Positions 1-7,055 of a stretch of 18,124 nt of DNA are shown here, piece by piece (within the stretch, counting starts at the first letter, position 1; every line of letters begins with the position of its first letter). The stretch comes from CAZUNB01 sp964622235 (lineage in GTDB: Bacteria > Patescibacteriota > Saccharimonadia > Saccharimonadales > JAGPDM01). The position numbers and the translations under genes are program-made. Location of the stretch: assembly GCA_964622235.1 (NCBI GenBank), contig CAZUNB010000022.1, positions 1-18,124 on the forward strand, given 5' to 3'. Under the pieces are notes generated by a model. It had not been told where the DNA came from, made no database searches, and saw nothing but the letters and a program-made list of their open reading frames with translations.

Positions 1-2
1 AA

Positions 3-329
3 ACTGGTGAGATTCAAGACGAGTATGAGCCGGGTTTGAGCGAACAAATTGATGGTCCTCTCGCATACTTAGGCGTGGGTATGCTTGCGGTTGCTGTGCT
101 TGGAAAGGTGGTCGGCCCCAGGGTTAATCGTAGATTTACTGATTGGCGTGAGCATAGAATAGCTGAAAAATTTATGAAAAAACATGAATCGACGATTCAG
201 TCTCTCAAGCATGAAAGAGTAAAAAATGCTGAATCGGGCACTGTAAGAGAGGAAAATCTTGCAAGACACCAAGCAGTTAGTAGCGCTATTACCCGTATAA
301 ACGAAATTGAATCTCGCGCTAGAATGTAG
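3..329 (+). CDS. C-terminal part of a small single-pass membrane protein (5' end outside window)
   Basis: The reading frame is open from the window edge (first full codon at 3), so this is probably the 3' part of a longer gene. A TTG at 36 could serve as a start but has no obvious Shine-Dalgarno sequence. Of the 108 visible residues, the first 18 are acidic. Residues about 19-37 form one hydrophobic segment rich in Gly, Ala, Leu and Val. The remainder is a strongly basic, probably helical tail of about 70 residues with many Arg, Lys and Glu. No enzymatic motif is visible and I do not recognise the family. It is followed after 51 bases by prfB on the same strand. By the positive-inside rule the basic tail would be cytoplasmic (inference). 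Confidence 0.6.
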   Translation, partial: TGEIQDEYEPGLSEQIDGPLAYLGVGMLAVAVLGKVVGPRVNRRFTDWREHRIAEKFMKKHESTIQSLKHERVKNAESGTVREENLARHQAVSSAITRINEIESRARM

Positions 330-380
330 ACTATCCAGTCTTTTAAAGTTAATATGTACAAAATTTGGTAGTGTTAGTGT

Positions 381-1445
381 ATGGAAATTGAGTTTAAACA
401 GTTGGCGGATGCGGTTAATGATGCAATCAAAAAGCTAGATATTGCTGTCAAAGAAAAAGAGATTGCCGAGATTGAGATTGAGCAAGCCAGTCCTGATTTC
501 TGGAACGATCAATCTAAGGCGCAAGCTAAGACGAAGCGATTGGCGCGAATGCATGAAACGGTTGAGCCGTGGCGCCTACTCGAACAAGAAGTTGCCGACA
601 TTATAGAGCTTAGTGGAGGTGATGACAGCCAGCTAAGTAATGAGAAACAAGCAGCCATAGCGAGGTATCAGGCACTACACGGCCAACTACTGCTTGGCGG
701 TCAATACGACAGCGAAGACGCCGTTCTGAGCATCCACGCTGGCACTGGAGGCACTGATGCTATGGATTGGGCAGGAATGCTGCGGCGTATGTATGTCCGC
801 TACGCTCAGAGCCAAAAATGGAAGGTCGAGCAAATCACTGAATCGGCCGGTGATGAAGCTGGTATCAAGTCAGTCACATTGGAAATTAAAGGCACGAATG
901 CGTTTGGCTTACTAAAAAGTGAACACGGCGTACATCGCTTAGTTCGACTTAGTCCATTTAACTCAGACAATCTTCGCCAGACTAGCTTTGCGCTGGTTGA
1001 AATAACCCCACTGATTGACGAGCCTGGTGATATTGAGATTGACGATAAAGACCTACGGATTGATGTTTATCGGGCTGGTGGGCATGGTGGCCAGAGCGTT
1101 AACACGACCGACAGTGCGGTCCGCGTGACCCACATTCCAACAAATATTGTTATTTCGATTCAGAACGAGCGTTCACAGATTCAGAATAAGGAAACCGCAA
1201 TGAAGATATTAAAGAGTAAATTAGCTCAGCTCGCCGAAGAACAACACGCTGAAAAAATTGCTGATATCAAAGGTCCAGATACAAAAGCGGCATGGGGAAA
1301 CCAGATCAGAAATTATGTGCTTCACCCGTACAATATGGTCAAAGACACCCGTACATCCCACGAAACTTCTGATACAAGCGCCGTGCTCGATGGTGAAATC
1401 TCAGATTTCGTCCAAGCCTATCTCGCCTCCCAAGTTGGTAAATAA
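381..1445 (+). CDS. prfB: Peptide chain release factor 2 (RF2)
   Basis: RF2 recognises UGA and UAA in the ribosomal A site and triggers peptidyl-tRNA hydrolysis. Both diagnostic motifs are present: the anticodon-like Ser-Pro-Phe at residues 191-193, which separates RF2 from RF1, and the catalytic Gly-Gly-Gln at 236-238 within RAGGHGGQ. The N-terminal helical domain, including the DFW segment near residue 40, leads into the codon-recognition domain. Length is 354 residues, close to the family's roughly 365. The N-terminal region reads through in one frame: there is no in-frame UGA and no CUUUGA slippery site, so the autoregulatory +1 frameshift of many bacterial prfB genes is absent. ATG at 381 has only a weak upstream GGTAG. 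The presence of RF2 argues that UGA is a stop codon here. Confidence 0.97.
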   Translation: MEIEFKQLADAVNDAIKKLDIAVKEKEIAEIEIEQASPDFWNDQSKAQAKTKRLARMHETVEPWRLLEQEVADIIELSGGDDSQLSNEKQAAIARYQALHGQLLLGGQYDSEDAVLSIHAGTGGTDAMDWAGMLRRMYVRYAQSQKWKVEQITESAGDEAGIKSVTLEIKGTNAFGLLKSEHGVHRLVRLSPFNSDNLRQTSFALVEITPLIDEPGDIEIDDKDLRIDVYRAGGHGGQSVNTTDSAVRVTHIPTNIVISIQNERSQIQNKETAMKILKSKLAQLAEEQHAEKIADIKGPDTKAAWGNQIRNYVLHPYNMVKDTRTSHETSDTSAVLDGEISDFVQAYLASQVGK

Positions 1446-1457
1446 CAAATAACTTTA

Positions 1458-1486
1458 TTGACAAATATATTATTTAGTGTTAATAT
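1458..1486 (+). promoter_or_regulatory. Consensus sigma-70-type promoter upstream of the 1523 gene
   Basis: A perfect TTGACA -35 box (1458-1463), a 17-base spacer and a TAATAT -10 box (1481-1486) lie just after the prfB stop. The predicted transcript start is near 1493, giving an A-rich leader of about 30 bases before the ATG at 1523. This is one of only two promoters in the window with a perfect -35 box. Confidence 0.8.
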
Positions 1487-1522
1487 GTCTTAGTATTAAT
1501 AAAAAAACAAAAAGAGAAAAAA

Positions 1523-1870
1523 ATGACAGAATCTTCATCTTCTAACTACGCCGAACAAAGACCAGATGATGTTGAACAGCACCATACACCAACAAGACTT
1601 AGGTCACTTGGACGGTCTGCTCTCACATTTGCCGAGGGTCACTGGAAAGGCATAGGTGGAGCCGGGCTGACGCCTGCTTTGATAGATGGTGTAACTGGAT
1701 GGAACAATGCCTTATTGGATAAGGCTGGTCTTGTCACAGTAGGTGTTTCTTTAGTTTCAGGAATTGCGGGTGCAGCAGAGAGATGGCATTCTGGACGAGG
1801 ATCAGATGGTGCAACGCACAGTGAAGTATCTATTCAGGCTGATGAAGAACAAGAAATCCCTCCTGCATAG
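1523..1870 (+). CDS. Hypothetical protein of 115 residues
   Basis: I do not recognise this protein. The N-terminal 25 residues are polar and Ser/Glu/Gln-rich. The middle (about 38-88) is rich in Gly, Ala, Leu and Val, with two mildly hydrophobic stretches, the second (about 69-85) being the better candidate for membrane or lipid contact. The C-terminal 25 residues are acidic and end in Pro-Pro-Ala. There is no signal peptide and no catalytic motif. The ATG follows an A-rich leader without a clear Shine-Dalgarno sequence and sits behind a consensus promoter, so the gene may be well expressed (inference). It is followed after 64 bases by another unrecognised gene whose product also begins with a polar, acidic, Ser/Gln-rich stretch. 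The two may be functionally linked, but the sequence does not prove it. Confidence 0.6.
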   Translation: MTESSSSNYAEQRPDDVEQHHTPTRLRSLGRSALTFAEGHWKGIGGAGLTPALIDGVTGWNNALLDKAGLVTVGVSLVSGIAGAAERWHSGRGSDGATHSEVSIQADEEQEIPPA

Positions 1871-1895
1871 CTTAGCTGGCAATTATTGAGTCAGA

Positions 1896-1901
1896 TATAA
1901 T
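1896..1901 (+). promoter_or_regulatory. Possible -10 box before the 1935 gene
   Basis: TATAAT at 1896-1901 matches the -10 consensus. The best -35 candidate, TTAGCT at 1872-1877 (18-base spacing), is poor. The leader to the ATG at 1935 is A-rich and contains imperfect tandem copies of AATAAAG. The gene could equally be read through from the stronger promoter at 1458. Confidence 0.4.
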
Positions 1902-1934
1902 GTCAATAAAAAATAAAGAATAAAGAATAAAACA

Positions 1935-3422
1935 ATGAAAACAGAAAGCACAGATCAATCTCAACAAGAATTAGGTGAAGATCGTCCTGATAGTACCGAG
2001 TTTTTTAAAGTAGAAGATTTCAATGCACGACTTGATGCAGCATTAGATGGCAGTGACTTCGATACTAGTAATCCCGAGATTACACAATCGATTGAGAGTT
2101 TTTACGCTGATCATTATGCTCTTGCAGAGATTGTTGATTCTGCGCTTGAAGGTTCATTGGATACTCAGACAGCAGATTTTTTAATCGATTCATTCAACCA
2201 TATGAAGCAGGGTGATTCAGGAGAGCGAGACCTTTCTGCAAACTATATAATTGCAGCTAGTGTCAAAAATCTTGCTGAGTCAGTGCGTGATGATTTACAA
2301 GAAAAAACTGATGATACGGATACTGACAATTTAGTTATGTCCGGTAATACTTTAGGCGCCGCTATTCAGTGTTTTGGTATGTTATTTATGGAAGATTCCA
2401 TAGGTATAACAACAGTGGATGAAGCAGAACTTGAAGTTCTCGCAGATTTGCACTCGAAGTTGACTGATAAAATTACTGAAGTATCCGAAGAGAATGGTAG
2501 CAGGGTACAGGTAGTTGAAGGAAAAATTTCATCAAAAGTTTGGTATCTTAATGAGAAAGGACAACAGAGTTCAGCTGAGTTGAGTAATATTGAACGCATT
2601 AGGGATGAAATAGGGTATGGTCAACAGAGTTTCTGGCAAGATGTTCGCTATGCAGGCCAGCTGGAGTTCCACAACTCAGGATTCCTAGGAAAGATCTATG
2701 CTGCAGGAGGGGTAATGCCAAGAACAGAACAGGTGCGAAGAGGCCTCGGCATGTCTGCCCAGAACGGCGCCGAAAAAACTGAAATGCACTCCAACGTTCC
2801 TCATTTTTCAGAAATGTATGACCCGTTTAGCTATAAGCAAGGCGACACTCTCAATGATGGAGCGACTAATCCTGGAACTATAGCGTTTCCACTTTCCAGC
2901 ATTATCAGCGTTGCTCCATATGCTCGTGATTCAGAGTATGCGGTTGTTGAATATCATAGTAGTACGGATCACGTGCATGTTAATAGAGGTACTCATCAGA
3001 TTGGAGTTGGTAACTTTGACCAAGCTGGCATGTCGGGACAAGATAGAGTGTTCTTTGCATCTCCTCGTCAAAATGACCCCGATAATATGCCTGATAATTT
3101 TGCAATTCCAATAGGTGTTGGTGGAAAAGAGTCTGAAGCGATTGTTATATTTAATGATGATGGCGAAGAAAAACGGGCTGCTAAACGCATAGGGAATGGT
3201 GAGAGCTATCCGAAAGTAGTTAAAGTTGAGGAAGATGGATTCGAAGCCGATATGAATCAGCTACAGGATGAGTCAATCGATAAGCATGGTTCAAATAATT
3301 TGGTGGTTCCATTAAGAAGGGGAGTTTTTCGTTTTGCAGCAGAAGGAATGCACCCCTATGCTATGGCGGAAAGAGAGAGGGCAACATTTAATGTAAATCC
3401 AGTGCTAGCATTAGCATCGTAA
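1935..3422 (+). CDS. Hypothetical acidic protein of 495 residues
   Basis: I do not recognise this protein. It has no signal peptide and no convincing transmembrane segment, so it is probably cytoplasmic. Residues 1-210 are strongly acidic and probably helical, with many Asp, Glu and Ser. From about 210 the composition changes to a Gly/Phe/Tyr-rich, more beta-like region. That region includes a His-rich patch near residues 337-352 (spaced His around HVHVNRGTH) and an Ile/Val-rich strand region near 390-402. The C-terminus is basic, then hydrophobic. The His cluster could bind metal, but no known motif supports that. The start lies behind an A-rich leader lacking a Shine-Dalgarno sequence, like the preceding gene. 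It is followed by the separately promoted aspS. The length and uninterrupted frame make it a real gene. Confidence 0.75.
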   Translation: MKTESTDQSQQELGEDRPDSTEFFKVEDFNARLDAALDGSDFDTSNPEITQSIESFYADHYALAEIVDSALEGSLDTQTADFLIDSFNHMKQGDSGERDLSANYIIAASVKNLAESVRDDLQEKTDDTDTDNLVMSGNTLGAAIQCFGMLFMEDSIGITTVDEAELEVLADLHSKLTDKITEVSEENGSRVQVVEGKISSKVWYLNEKGQQSSAELSNIERIRDEIGYGQQSFWQDVRYAGQLEFHNSGFLGKIYAAGGVMPRTEQVRRGLGMSAQNGAEKTEMHSNVPHFSEMYDPFSYKQGDTLNDGATNPGTIAFPLSSIISVAPYARDSEYAVVEYHSSTDHVHVNRGTHQIGVGNFDQAGMSGQDRVFFASPRQNDPDNMPDNFAIPIGVGGKESEAIVIFNDDGEEKRAAKRIGNGESYPKVVKVEEDGFEADMNQLQDESIDKHGSNNLVVPLRRGVFRFAAEGMHPYAMAERERATFNVNPVLALAS

Positions 3423-3487
3423 GTACATATTGCTTTTTTGGTTGAATTAAAATCAATTGAATATATAGATAAAGCCATCCAACAATC

Positions 3488-3496
3488 TGTTATAAT
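3488..3496 (+). promoter_or_regulatory. Extended -10 promoter of aspS, near-leaderless
   Basis: TGTTATAAT is a perfect extended -10 element (TG, one base, TATAAT at 3491-3496). The ATG of aspS follows after 8 bases, so the predicted transcript start (about 3503) is one or two bases before the start codon. No -35 box and no Shine-Dalgarno sequence are visible, consistent with leaderless translation. Confidence 0.65.
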
Positions 3497-3504
3497 AACC
3501 TGAT

Positions 3505-5298
3505 ATGAAGAGAAATCTAGCATTAGAAAGTAGTAAATCGGTCGATCAGCAAGTTATGTTGATGGGCTGGGTGAATAGTCGCCGTGATCATGGTGGTGTT
3601 ATTTTTATCGATATTCGGGATGAGTCAGGCATAGTTCAGCTAACTATTCATCCTGATCATCAAGCAGCTTTTGAGATTGCAGAGGGTGTTCGTGATGAGT
3701 ACGTGCTAAAAGCTTCTGGAAAAGCCATCAACCGAGAAGCCGGACTAATAAATAAAGATATTGCCACTGGTGAGGTCGAAATAGTTGTAGAAGAGCTAGA
3801 AATTCTCAATAAATCTGATCCACTCCCATTCAGCGTTTCAAAAGACAACCAGGTTGCGAACGAAGAAACTCGCCTAAAGTATCGGTATCTTGATTTACGT
3901 CGTGAGAAAATGCAGAGAATGTTAAAACGGCGATCAGAAATGTATAGCTACATTCGTAAATACATGGAAAAGAACGATTTTACGGAGATTACAACTCCAA
4001 TTCTGGCAAATTCTAGTCCAGAAGGAGCGCGAGACTTCGTAATCCCATCGCGCTTCCAGCAAGGTAAATTTTATGCCTTGCCTCAAGCTCCACAGCAGTT
4101 CAAACAACTACTTATGGTGGGCGGCGTTCCACGCTATTACCAGCTTGCGGCATGTTTTCGTGATGAAGACCCTCNNNNNNNNNNAGCCGACCGACTCTAT
4201 GGAGAATTTTATCAGCTCGATATGGAAATGGCTTTTGTTGAAGACGGTGATGAAGTTCGAAAAATGATGGATCCGTTGATGACAGAGCTTGTGACAGATT
4301 TTGCTGGCAAGAAACTTACCTTTAAAAATGTTCCGCGGATTACCCATGACGAAGCGATGAACACCTATGGGAGCGATAAGCCTGATTTACGGTACGACAT
4401 GAAGCTGACAGATTTGAGTGATGATTTTGCTGATACAAAGTTCTCTGTTTTCGGTAAGGCGATAAAAGATGGTGGAGTGGTCAAGGCAATTAATGTTAAA
4501 GGTGCCTCTACTTTAAGTCGTAAAGAAATAGATGCGTTTACAGAAATAGCTATGCAAAACGGCGCCAAAGGACTCGCCTATATACTGTTTACAGAGACAG
4601 AAATAAAGTCGCCTATTGCAAAATTCATGACTGAACAAGAAATTGAGGCAATAAAGACTAAATTCAATGTAGAGGACGGTGACGGAATTTTCTTTGGCGC
4701 TGGTATAAAGGATGAGGTCAACAAAGTGCTCGGTGCTGTACGGGTTGCTTTTGCGGATCATTTCAAGCTTAAAAACCCCGACGAAGTAAGCTTGCTTTGG
4801 GTGGTTGATTTTCCAATTTACGAATGGGATGAAAAGCAAAAGAAAATTGATTTTGGGCACAACCCGTTCAGTATGCCAAGAGGTGGCTTGGAGGCGATTC
4901 AAGATGCAGAAACCGATGAAGAAAAGTTGGCCCTTGTTGCCGACCAGTATGATCTTGTGATGAATGGCTATGAGGTTAGTTCGGGAGCGGTTCGTAACTA
5001 CAAACCAGAAGTAATGTACGCAGCATTCGAAGTAGTAGGTATTAGCCGTGAAACAGTGGATGAACGATTTGGAGCGATGATAAGTGCATTTAAGTACGGT
5101 GCCCCGCCGCATGCAGGAAATGCACCGGGTCTTGATCGGATTTTCATGGTGCTAATGAACGAGGATAATATTCGAGAGGTAGTTGCATTCCCTAAGAACG
5201 GTAGTGGCGTTGACTTGATGATGCAAAGCCCAAGCAGCGTCAGCCCAGAGCAGTTGACTGACTTATCTATTGAAGTCGTTGAACAAACTGAAAAATGA
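3505..5298 (+). CDS. aspS: Aspartyl-tRNA synthetase, bacterial type (contains assembly gap)
   Basis: This class II synthetase charges tRNA-Asp in the cytoplasm. The N-terminal OB-fold anticodon-binding domain contains GWVNSRRDHGG (about 21-31). Class II motif 2 begins with FRDED at residues 218-222. A bacterial-type GAD insertion domain follows (roughly 285-420), then motif 3, GNAPGLDR, near the C-terminus. Total length of about 597 fits bacterial rather than archaeal AspRS. Ten Ns (4175-4184) fall inside the motif 2 loop. The frame is kept across them, but the family needs only one residue (Arg) between the Pro and Ala-Asp-Arg, so the four unknown residues are probably an artefact and the true protein about 594 residues. 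The gene has its own extended -10 promoter. Whether the enzyme also charges tRNA-Asn cannot be told from sequence alone. Confidence 0.96.
   Translation: MKRNLALESSKSVDQQVMLMGWVNSRRDHGGVIFIDIRDESGIVQLTIHPDHQAAFEIAEGVRDEYVLKASGKAINREAGLINKDIATGEVEIVVEELEILNKSDPLPFSVSKDNQVANEETRLKYRYLDLRREKMQRMLKRRSEMYSYIRKYMEKNDFTEITTPILANSSPEGARDFVIPSRFQQGKFYALPQAPQQFKQLLMVGGVPRYYQLAACFRDEDPXXXXADRLYGEFYQLDMEMAFVEDGDEVRKMMDPLMTELVTDFAGKKLTFKNVPRITHDEAMNTYGSDKPDLRYDMKLTDLSDDFADTKFSVFGKAIKDGGVVKAINVKGASTLSRKEIDAFTEIAMQNGAKGLAYILFTETEIKSPIAKFMTEQEIEAIKTKFNVEDGDGIFFGAGIKDEVNKVLGAVRVAFADHFKLKNPDEVSLLWVVDFPIYEWDEKQKKIDFGHNPFSMPRGGLEAIQDAETDEEKLALVADQYDLVMNGYEVSSGAVRNYKPEVMYAAFEVVGISRETVDERFGAMISAFKYGAPPHAGNAPGLDRIFMVLMNEDNIREVVAFPKNGSGVDLMMQSPSSVSPEQLTDLSIEVVEQTEK
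4175..4184. other. Assembly gap of 10 Ns inside aspS
   Basis: Ten unknown bases lie between CCTC and AGCC in the motif 2 loop of aspS. Replacing the run by a single G gives Pro-Arg-Ala-Asp-Arg, the arrangement expected in bacterial AspRS (E. coli has Leu-Arg-Ala-Asp-Arg). The run is therefore probably a fixed-size scaffolding placeholder rather than ten real bases. Confidence 0.9.
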
Positions 5299-5360
5299 TT
5301 CACTTAAAAAATATTGTATTTGTTCAATTAAATCTTAATAATTTAACTTCGTAACGCATC

Positions 5361-5951
5361 ATGTTACCTGGCTTCTTTGTTTACATTGCAGTTGCGATTA
5401 ACAGTATTGGAGCTTTTGGCTATATAATCACGACTTTTCAGGGAAAGACTAAGCCAAATAGAATAACATGGCTCTTCTGGTTCTTAATTTCATTGATCAC
5501 AGCCATGGCTCAATTAGAGAAAGGTGTTGGCGTTCAGGTATTTCTGACATTTTCTTCTTCGCTACTACCGATGACAGTATTATTTGCTAGCTTTTTCAAT
5601 AAAAATGCTTACTGGGAAACAAAAAAACAGGACTATGGATTAGCTCTATTGGTAATAGTGACAATAGTTTTATGGCAACTGACAAACAACCCTAGTTTAG
5701 CGATAGTGCTTTCGATCACGGCTGACGGATTGGCAGGTTTCCCTACAATGAAGAAATGCTTTACTCATCCTGAGACCGAGAACGTCTTCACTTACGTACT
5801 AACTTTCTTATCTGGCGTTTTAACATTGTTAACAATTCATAATTGGAAGTTTGCAGAATATTCTTTCCCACTTTACATAACAGTTACAACAAGTTTAATG
5901 GTGTTACTGATTATATTTGGTAGCATTAAGCAACAGAAATTAGCTAAATAA
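5361..5951 (+). CDS. Seven-helix membrane protein, PQ-loop/SWEET-like architecture (copy 1)
   Basis: This is an integral membrane protein of 196 residues with about seven hydrophobic segments (roughly 5-25, 35-52, 58-79, 91-107, 112-128, 143-160, 168-188) and a short basic tail. Two similar motifs lie one in each half: AFGYIITTFQGKTKPNR (18-34) and AGFPTMKKCFTHPETE (125-140). A repeated Gly-Phe/Tyr, Thr/Lys, Pro pattern separated by a linker helix resembles the 3+1+3 arrangement of SWEET/PQ-loop transporters. That fold assignment is inference and I do not recognise the exact family. The next gene is a paralogue sharing conserved blocks such as KxxPNRxxW, FASFFNKxAYW, WQL and FxLYI. Stop and start share one base (TAATG), so the two are translationally coupled. 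The gap from aspS is 62 bases with no convincing promoter. Confidence 0.8.
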   Translation: MLPGFFVYIAVAINSIGAFGYIITTFQGKTKPNRITWLFWFLISLITAMAQLEKGVGVQVFLTFSSSLLPMTVLFASFFNKNAYWETKKQDYGLALLVIVTIVLWQLTNNPSLAIVLSITADGLAGFPTMKKCFTHPETENVFTYVLTFLSGVLTLLTIHNWKFAEYSFPLYITVTTSLMVLLIIFGSIKQQKLAK

Positions 5952-6547
5952 TGTTACCGGAATGGTTCATATATATTGGAACGTTTATATCGTTTGTCGG
6001 TGGATTTAGTTATGCAAGACTGACCTTTTTAGGTAAAATTCAGCCAAATCGATTAAGCTGGTCGCTACTATTCTTAATTGGAATTATTGCGTTCTTTGCA
6101 GCACTAAGCGAAGGTGTTGGAAGGCAGGCTTTATTATCGTTTATTGTCGGCTTTAATCCTTTTATTATAGTTGTTGCCTCTTTTTTTAATAAAAAAGCAT
6201 ATTGGAGGATAACCTCTTTTGATTATCTTTGTGGGGTCTTTGCTATCATCGCTATTATCGTTTGGCAATTGAGTGGAAATGGGGTTTGGGCAATTTTCTT
6301 TGCGATCATTGCTGACTTTTCTGCAGCGCTGCCAATATTTAAAAAAGCTTATACGCATCCATTATCTGAATCATATATTGTGTTTTTATTCGGAACAATT
6401 AATTCTGTTTTAGTACTCCTAACTATTAGTAATTGGAATTTTGCAACTTATGCTTTTCCGCTCTATATATTCTTTTTTAATATGATTCTGATAATGATTA
6501 TCGTCTCAAGAAGAAAAATACTTCACCTAAGTCGAAAGAAAACATGA
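5951..6547 (+). CDS. Seven-helix membrane protein, PQ-loop/SWEET-like architecture (copy 2)
   Basis: This is the tandem paralogue of the preceding gene: 198 residues, the same seven-segment hydropathy pattern and matching landmarks. The first half has SYARLTFLGKIQPNRLSW, the second has AALPIFKKAYTHPLSE, and VASFFNKKAYW and FPLYIFFF are also conserved. The C-terminus is more basic (SRRKILHLSRKKT), suggesting it is cytoplasmic. The ATG overlaps the upstream stop by one base, and the 3' end overlaps folK by four bases (ATGA), so the three genes probably form one operon. Two coupled half-related paralogues suggest a heteromeric membrane complex or transporter (inference). The substrate cannot be deduced, and pairing with folK is weak evidence for any pterin link. 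Confidence 0.8.
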   Translation: MLPEWFIYIGTFISFVGGFSYARLTFLGKIQPNRLSWSLLFLIGIIAFFAALSEGVGRQALLSFIVGFNPFIIVVASFFNKKAYWRITSFDYLCGVFAIIAIIVWQLSGNGVWAIFFAIIADFSAALPIFKKAYTHPLSESYIVFLFGTINSVLVLLTISNWNFATYAFPLYIFFFNMILIMIIVSRRKILHLSRKKT

Positions 6548-7020
6548 TTGCGCTTGGACTTGGCAGTAATATTGGTGATCGAGAGAATTATATTCGTAGA
6601 GCAGTGGATGAGTTATCAAATAATTTTTCTATTAATAAAGTTTCAGATATTTTCGAAACCAAAGCGTGGGGAGAAGAAGACCAACCAGATTTTCTCAATG
6701 CGTGCTTGATTGCTGAAACTGATAAAACTCCAGAAGAAGTTTTGGATATAATTAAACAAATTGAAGACAAACTAGGTCGTACGAAATCATATCGCTGGGG
6801 GCCGCGAGAAATAGATATTGATCTATTGCTCTTTGATAATCAGCAGTTAAGTTCACAGCGTCTAACGGTCCCGCACCCACAGCTCGCAAACCGAGCTTTC
6901 GTCCTAGTTCCGCTTGCACAGATCGGAGGCGATCTAATCGACCCAAGCACTACGTTTCCGATATCCGAACTTGCCAAAAAAATAGATAATTCAAGTGTAC
7001 AATTTTTCACAAAATACTAA
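6544..7020 (+). CDS. folK: 2-amino-4-hydroxy-6-hydroxymethyldihydropteridine pyrophosphokinase (HPPK)
   Basis: HPPK transfers pyrophosphate from ATP to 6-hydroxymethyl-7,8-dihydropterin, a step just before dihydropteroate synthesis in the folate pathway. At 158 residues it matches the family length. Visible features are the N-terminal GLGSNIGDR (5-13), the signature RWGPREIDIDLLLFD (84-98) with the two Mg-binding aspartates at 91 and 93, and the downstream VPHP and RAFVLVPL elements. The start codon overlaps the preceding membrane-protein gene by four bases, implying translational coupling. No other folate gene lies in the window, so whether the pathway is complete cannot be judged here. Confidence 0.96.
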   Translation: MIALGLGSNIGDRENYIRRAVDELSNNFSINKVSDIFETKAWGEEDQPDFLNACLIAETDKTPEEVLDIIKQIEDKLGRTKSYRWGPREIDIDLLLFDNQQLSSQRLTVPHPQLANRAFVLVPLAQIGGDLIDPSTTFPISELAKKIDNSSVQFFTKY

Positions 7021-7040
7021 TCTATTATTCAATCCGCTTA

Positions 7041-7049
7041 TGATAGAAT
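7041..7049 (+). promoter_or_regulatory. Extended -10 promoter of the 7056 gene, apparently leaderless
   Basis: TGATAGAAT (TG, one base, TAGAAT at 7044-7049) lies 6 bases before the ATG at 7056, so the predicted transcript start coincides with the start codon. No Shine-Dalgarno sequence is present. Confidence 0.6.
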
Positions 7050-7055
7050 CTAAGA

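Noticed and set aside
4513..5112. Long minus-strand open frame of 199 codons inside aspS
   Set aside because: It is fully antisense to well-conserved aspS sequence, has an unusual Cys/Phe/Tyr-rich composition and no promoter or ribosome binding site.
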